Shown one piece after another: positions 45,801 to 47,556 of a stretch of DNA of 47,556 bases. Within the stretch, counting starts at the first letter, position 1. Every line of letters starts with the position of its first letter. Position numbers and translations under genes: made by a program. The notes beneath the pieces were generated by a model, which was not told the DNA's origin, searched no databases, and saw only the letters and a program-made list of their open reading frames with translations. Source of the stretch: Phycisphaerales bacterium (GTDB taxonomy: Bacteria; Planctomycetota; Phycisphaerae; Phycisphaerales; SM1A02); assembly GCA_022446905.1 (NCBI GenBank), contig JAKVBT010000005.1, forward strand, positions 48,898 to 96,453. Direction: 5' to 3'.

Positions 45801-46658
45801 TCCGACGGTAGCCTCTACGGTCAATTGGACATCTTCGAGCATGTTGGGGGTCTGCTTGGGCCGTTCGGACTTGATGGCTCGGTCCAGGTTCAAGGCAAGC
45901 CAGGTCAGGTCAAGCCGGGAAGTGTTGGTTCAGGGGGCAAAGGCAATCGACGGGCGGCTTCCACGCTCGGTGGCTCCAATGAACTGGTCGTCATTTCTGA
46001 AGACTCTTTTGGTGTCTGGAGTGAGGAGCAGCGACTCGATGTTGGAACTGACCCACACGATTTGGTGATGCAGGACCTTAATGCCGACGGTCTCGATGAT
46101 GTGCTGGTTGGTAATCGGGGTTCCAACACCATTTCAGTGATGATTGGTGCTTCTGATGACGCTCTGAATGACCAACAGATCTTTGAGGTTGGCCAGTCTC
46201 CGCAGTCGCTGACCGCATTGGATTACGACAATGATGGCGATCTCGACCTTGCGGTGCGTACGCTTGATGGCTTGGAGTCACTGGCCGCTGTCTCGGTCTA
46301 CCGCAATGATCTAGAGAGTGGCGATGCTGACCTGACGCTGTCGCTCGAGCAGACTTTGCACAGTGGTGAGGTCGTGCTCTTGCTTGGGGCAGGTGATTTG
46401 GACGGTGACACAGCAGATGATCTGGTTTCTGTGGTCGAAGCTAGTGGTGTGGCTGGCGTCGCTACTTCAATTCAGATTCGAAGTGTTGACGGTGCGCCGT
46501 GTCCTGGCGATGCCAACGGCGATCAGGTGGTTGATGTCAATGACATTTTGTTGGTCATCGGCGCATATGGCGGCCCAGACGGGGATGTCACCGGCGATGG
46601 GACCACTAATATTGACGACCTGCTGCTCTGCATCGGCGAGTTTGGGGCATGTGACTGA
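42828..46658 (+). CDS. Large secreted mosaic protein (Cys-rich modules, propeller repeats, dockerin-like tail)
   Basis: This 1276-residue protein (TTG 42828; translation may begin at ATC 42804) has a signal region ending near A-W-G. Residues 30-273 hold three copies of a G-A-C-C module alternating with two Notch-repeat-like segments (C-N-G-H-C ... G-D-G-Y-C-D ... W-D-G-G-D-C). Residues about 285-625 have repeated beta-strand units like an FG-GAP-type propeller. Near 635-670 is a G-G-D-F-D-N-D-N-N-W segment seen in planctomycete surface proteins. Residues 860-1205 carry further calcium-loop repeats (D-F-D-A-D-G, D-L-N-A-D-G, D-Y-D-N-D-G). The C-terminus is a dockerin-like pair (D-A-N-G-D-Q-V-V-D, D-V-T-G-D-G) ending F-G-A-C-D. 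No catalytic site is recognised; a surface or extracellular binding protein is likely. Confidence 0.9.
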   Translation: MFAFGVVLASSSTAWGDPERGSNDCTAPGLGACCLNGDVCTCHTELFCQIWGGVWYPGQECEDVVCETNCGGNCSPGETLDCNGHCVPVSWIGDGYCDDGSYQHDTNTIYLDCEEFGWDGGDCPQGDIPLDPGACCLGDQANCEGFCEVLYYEDCIAGGGVFLGARTSCLAATCECPPGLIADCNGNCFPLYWMNNDDCDEGAGYPINGPDHHSYYVSLGCLGLACDGGDCIGLCSGACCLGTDCVASLNVIECADSGGVFLGSGSECLGVQCSDYLKPVVLSEEIDWQTVGSGGGTFGGHVAAGDGVFGVSLSQAESAGSFYPGVDLFDESGVFVQRLLGSTSWDSIPKIDIGGGRILMAYNNKIDVYRWNSGYSLEQTLTTSDMYIRRVAVSESHIMLAGHTSGDYEPIVQEWVFNGVSWSIGQAIMPEDGGFIEDMDIDGDVMALAMSYYTYVYELAGGSWEKVERIETDGQEIDVSVSGTRILVGESGGTTYAGGETSSGQARLYAKTFGVWGQLAALVPVDNQPDDEFGVAVSLDGDVAAVTATGHSGAALRGGATVIFELVDDSWVQTAKVYARDSVAEMGYGLDVALAGRSVITSWRRYQDWFTSYSGAQMCDLPQSSWAIPEGGDFDNDNNWVPQPPNAGTAHIALPASFDVNASGLLSVDTLRIGTSRPRFRGGSVTLGSGGSGFLHIAGSQSFTGSIAFANPSTVDGDVMVGEPNRPGQLELEAAGSLQVSGDMLIDRDAELRLPLIESGTPLQVNGQMTLEGTLSAALPEGSDPAIGTTFCLLEAGSATVGQKFPVVVLPGVGSNKYVAIEYGTGLRGGLKIIATVASTADLGDLEDSGTDVVSGRAVDIAVADFGSEDGGPDGFDDIALAIPGSTGHIMMLISDGLGGISSQVMLNVCDDPIGLATGDFDADGKADLVFVSPSQNAVYTLVNSGAAPSEMVLSVGSTTSDGPVDVAIIRLAGDNQDDIIVACAGDGEVLSDGSLYGQLDIFEHVGGLLGPFGLDGSVQVQGKPGQVKPGSVGSGGKGNRRAASTLGGSNELVVISEDSFGVWSEEQRLDVGTDPHDLVMQDLNADGLDDVLVGNRGSNTISVMIGASDDALNDQQIFEVGQSPQSLTALDYDNDGDLDLAVRTLDGLESLAAVSVYRNDLESGDADLTLSLEQTLHSGEVVLLLGAGDLDGDTADDLVSVVEASGVAGVATSIQIRSVDGAPCPGDANGDQVVDVNDILLVIGAYGGPDGDVTGDGTTNIDDLLLCIGEFGACD
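42918..43025 (+). repeat. Cys-rich G-A-C-C module, copy 1
   Basis: Encodes 36 residues starting G-A-C-C-L and ending with a Cys, with the internal pattern C ... C ... G-G-V-W-Y-P-G-x-x-C. It is the first of three copies in the large secreted protein and directly precedes the first Notch-repeat-like segment. Confidence 0.75.
43224..43349 (+). repeat. Cys-rich G-A-C-C module, copy 2
   Basis: Encodes 42 residues starting G-A-C-C-L-G and containing G-G-G-V-F-L-G-x-x-x-x-C with a final Cys. It is slightly longer than copies 1 and 3, with two added Cys in the middle (C-E-G-F-C). Confidence 0.75.
43536..43646 (+). repeat. Cys-rich G-A-C-C module, copy 3
   Basis: Encodes 37 residues starting G-A-C-C-L-G and ending G-V-F-L-G-S-G-S-E-C-L-G-V-Q-C. 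It follows the second Notch-repeat-like segment and ends the Cys-rich part of the protein; the propeller-like region follows. Confidence 0.75.
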
Positions 46659-46694
46659 GCAAGCGGTCGATTGGCCCGGTACCCTGCCCGCATT

Positions 46695-46767
46695 GCCACC
46701 GTAGCTCAATTGGCAGAGCACCTGATTTGTAATCTGGAGGTTACCGGTTCGATTCCGGTCGGTGGCT
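46695..46767 (+). tRNA. tRNA-Thr (anticodon UGU)
   Basis: The 73-base sequence folds as a normal cloverleaf: a 7-bp acceptor stem (GCCACCG with CGGTGGC), D stem GCTC/GAGC with the GG pair in the loop, anticodon loop TTTGTAA giving UGU, a 5-base variable loop, and T arm ACCGG-TTCGATT-CCGGT. The discriminator base is U and CCA is not encoded. UGU reads ACA/ACG-type threonine codons. The anticodon stem CCTGA/TCTGG has a U-U mismatch at its third pair (29-41). It lies 36 bases after the large secreted protein and 45 bases before the end of typA. Confidence 0.95.
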
Positions 46768-46812
46768 TTGGCGGCCCGCCTGGGCAAGTGTCACAATCTT
46801 GTCGGGGGATGA

Positions 46813-47556
46813 TCAGGATGCTGACGCATTCTTGCGCTGCCGTTCGATTTGCTTGCGTCGACCCTCATCAAGGATACGTTTCCGTAATCGGATGGCATCT
46901 GGTGTGATTTCGACAAACTCATCGTCTTGGATGTACTCCAGCGCACCTTCGAGCGTGATTTCGCGTGATGCCTTGAGCACAACGGTTGCTTCCTTGGTGG
47001 ACTCTCTGACATTTGAGAATGCCTTGCCCTTGGTGATGTTGACGCCGAGATCATTGTCTCGGGCATTTTCACCGACGATCTGGCCAGCGTAGATGACGTC
47101 TTGAGGGTCTACAAACAGGATGCCACGTTGGGAAAGATTGAGCATGGAATACGTCGTGGCTTGTCCAGAGGCAGTTGCGACCATCACGCCATTGCTGCGT
47201 CCAAAAGTCGTTGAGCGTGACGGTGCGTACTTTTGAAAGCAGTGATACATGACGGCTTCGCCGCCAGTTGCGGTCAAGAGGTGGCTCCGTAGGCCAATCA
47301 GGCCGCGTGCAGGAATCTCGCACTCGATGTGCATGCGGTCGCCACGTTGCTCCAGTGTCTGGACCTCTCCGCCACGTGGCCCAAGCAGTTCCATGGCGGC
47401 GCCGACGTTGCCCTGATCCACGTCAATGGTCAGAAGTTCAATTGGTTCAGAGATGACTCCATCAATCTCTTTTTCGATGACTTGTGGCCGCCCGACTGTG
47501 AGTTCGTAGCCCTCACGGCGCATGTTTTCCAGGAGGATCCCCAGATGTAGAAGTCC
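46813..47556 (-). CDS. typA: GTPase TypA/BipA, C-terminal part (runs off right edge)
   Basis: TypA/BipA is a ribosome-binding GTPase of the EF-G family that helps growth under stress and at low temperature. The fragment is 247 codons without a start in the window; the frame is open to the edge, and the sequence there (G-L-L-H-L-G-I-L-L-E-N-M-R-R-E-G) matches TypA domain III. The C-terminal domain has A-R-G-L-I-G-L-R-S, F-G-R-S-N-G-V-M-V-A, Q-R-G-I-L-F-V-D-P and Y-A-G-Q-I-V-G-E-N, all typical. The GTPase domain lies beyond the window. The gene is convergent with tRNA-Thr. Confidence 0.96.
   Translation of the reverse strand, partial: GLLHLGILLENMRREGYELTVGRPQVIEKEIDGVISEPIELLTIDVDQGNVGAAMELLGPRGGEVQTLEQRGDRMHIECEIPARGLIGLRSHLLTATGGEAVMYHCFQKYAPSRSTTFGRSNGVMVATASGQATTYSMLNLSQRGILFVDPQDVIYAGQIVGENARDNDLGVNITKGKAFSNVRESTKEATVVLKASREITLEGALEYIQDDEFVEITPDAIRLRKRILDEGRRKQIERQRKNASAS

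Overview
The window reads as an ordinary stretch of chromosome from a member of the Planctomycetota, most probably a marine Phycisphaerae-type bacterium. The support is indirect but consistent. Several secreted proteins end in dockerin-like tails (paired D-x-N/D-x-D-G loops followed by a terminal W/F-G-x-C). There is a DUF1800 protein start, an oversized SecA with a SEC-C tail, a PknB-type kinase carrying a long repeat-rich C-terminal half, and FG-GAP/VCBS propeller proteins. An LptE/BamD-like outer-membrane assembly pair points to a Gram-negative envelope. No phage, transposon, integron or CRISPR array was seen.

Layout. 1-2501 (minus): the start of a DUF1800 protein, running off the left edge, and a copper-type P1B ATPase. 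2540-7049 (plus): a small membrane ORF and secA. 7024-8732 (minus): an unknown multi-pass membrane protein and a DUF4442-like hotdog protein. 8871-11377 (plus): a sugar-isomerase-type TIM barrel coupled by ATGA overlap to a gamma-glutamyltransferase. 11402-14818 (minus): a large dihaem-motif, beta-propeller and TPR protein. 14889-15182: an FmdB-like protein lacking its cysteines. 15190-17642 (minus): two translationally coupled secreted hydrolase-like proteins with dockerin-like tails. 17722-19443 (minus): rpsB-tsf with a strong terminator. 19658-21010 (minus): dihydroorotase. 21107-21319 (minus): a Cys-rich lipoprotein.

21476-23743 (plus): a UvrC without its C-terminal helix-hairpin-helix region and a two-domain cupredoxin with a dockerin-like tail. 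23937-27679 (minus): a BamD-like TPR protein, LptE and FtsH. 28210-29130 (plus): a FliA/WhiG-type sigma factor with terminator. 29208-29870 (minus): CoA-transferase subunit B without its partner, divergent from an ALDH7-type dehydrogenase and a Nudix protein (29932-32158, plus). 32159-34292 (minus): a small basic protein and an FHA-GspE/PilB fusion. 34438-40349 (plus): a beta-helix secreted protein, then korA-korB-mnmG with overlapping genes. 40372-42684 (minus): a Ser/Thr kinase. 42828-46658 (plus): a 1276-residue secreted mosaic protein. 46695-46767: tRNA-Thr(UGU). 46813-47556 (minus): the C-terminal part of TypA/BipA.

Housekeeping genes (secA, rpsB, tsf, pyrC, uvrC, ftsH, mnmG, typA, tRNA) are interleaved with lineage-type secreted proteins. 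The most interesting material is in the secreted set: the haem-propeller-TPR protein, the coupled hydrolase pair, a Cys-rich module of about 31-42 residues shared by two proteins, and the repeated C-terminal tail. No complete new defence or metabolic island was found. Start codons were chosen by Shine-Dalgarno spacing, signal peptides and family alignment from memory; no database search was run.
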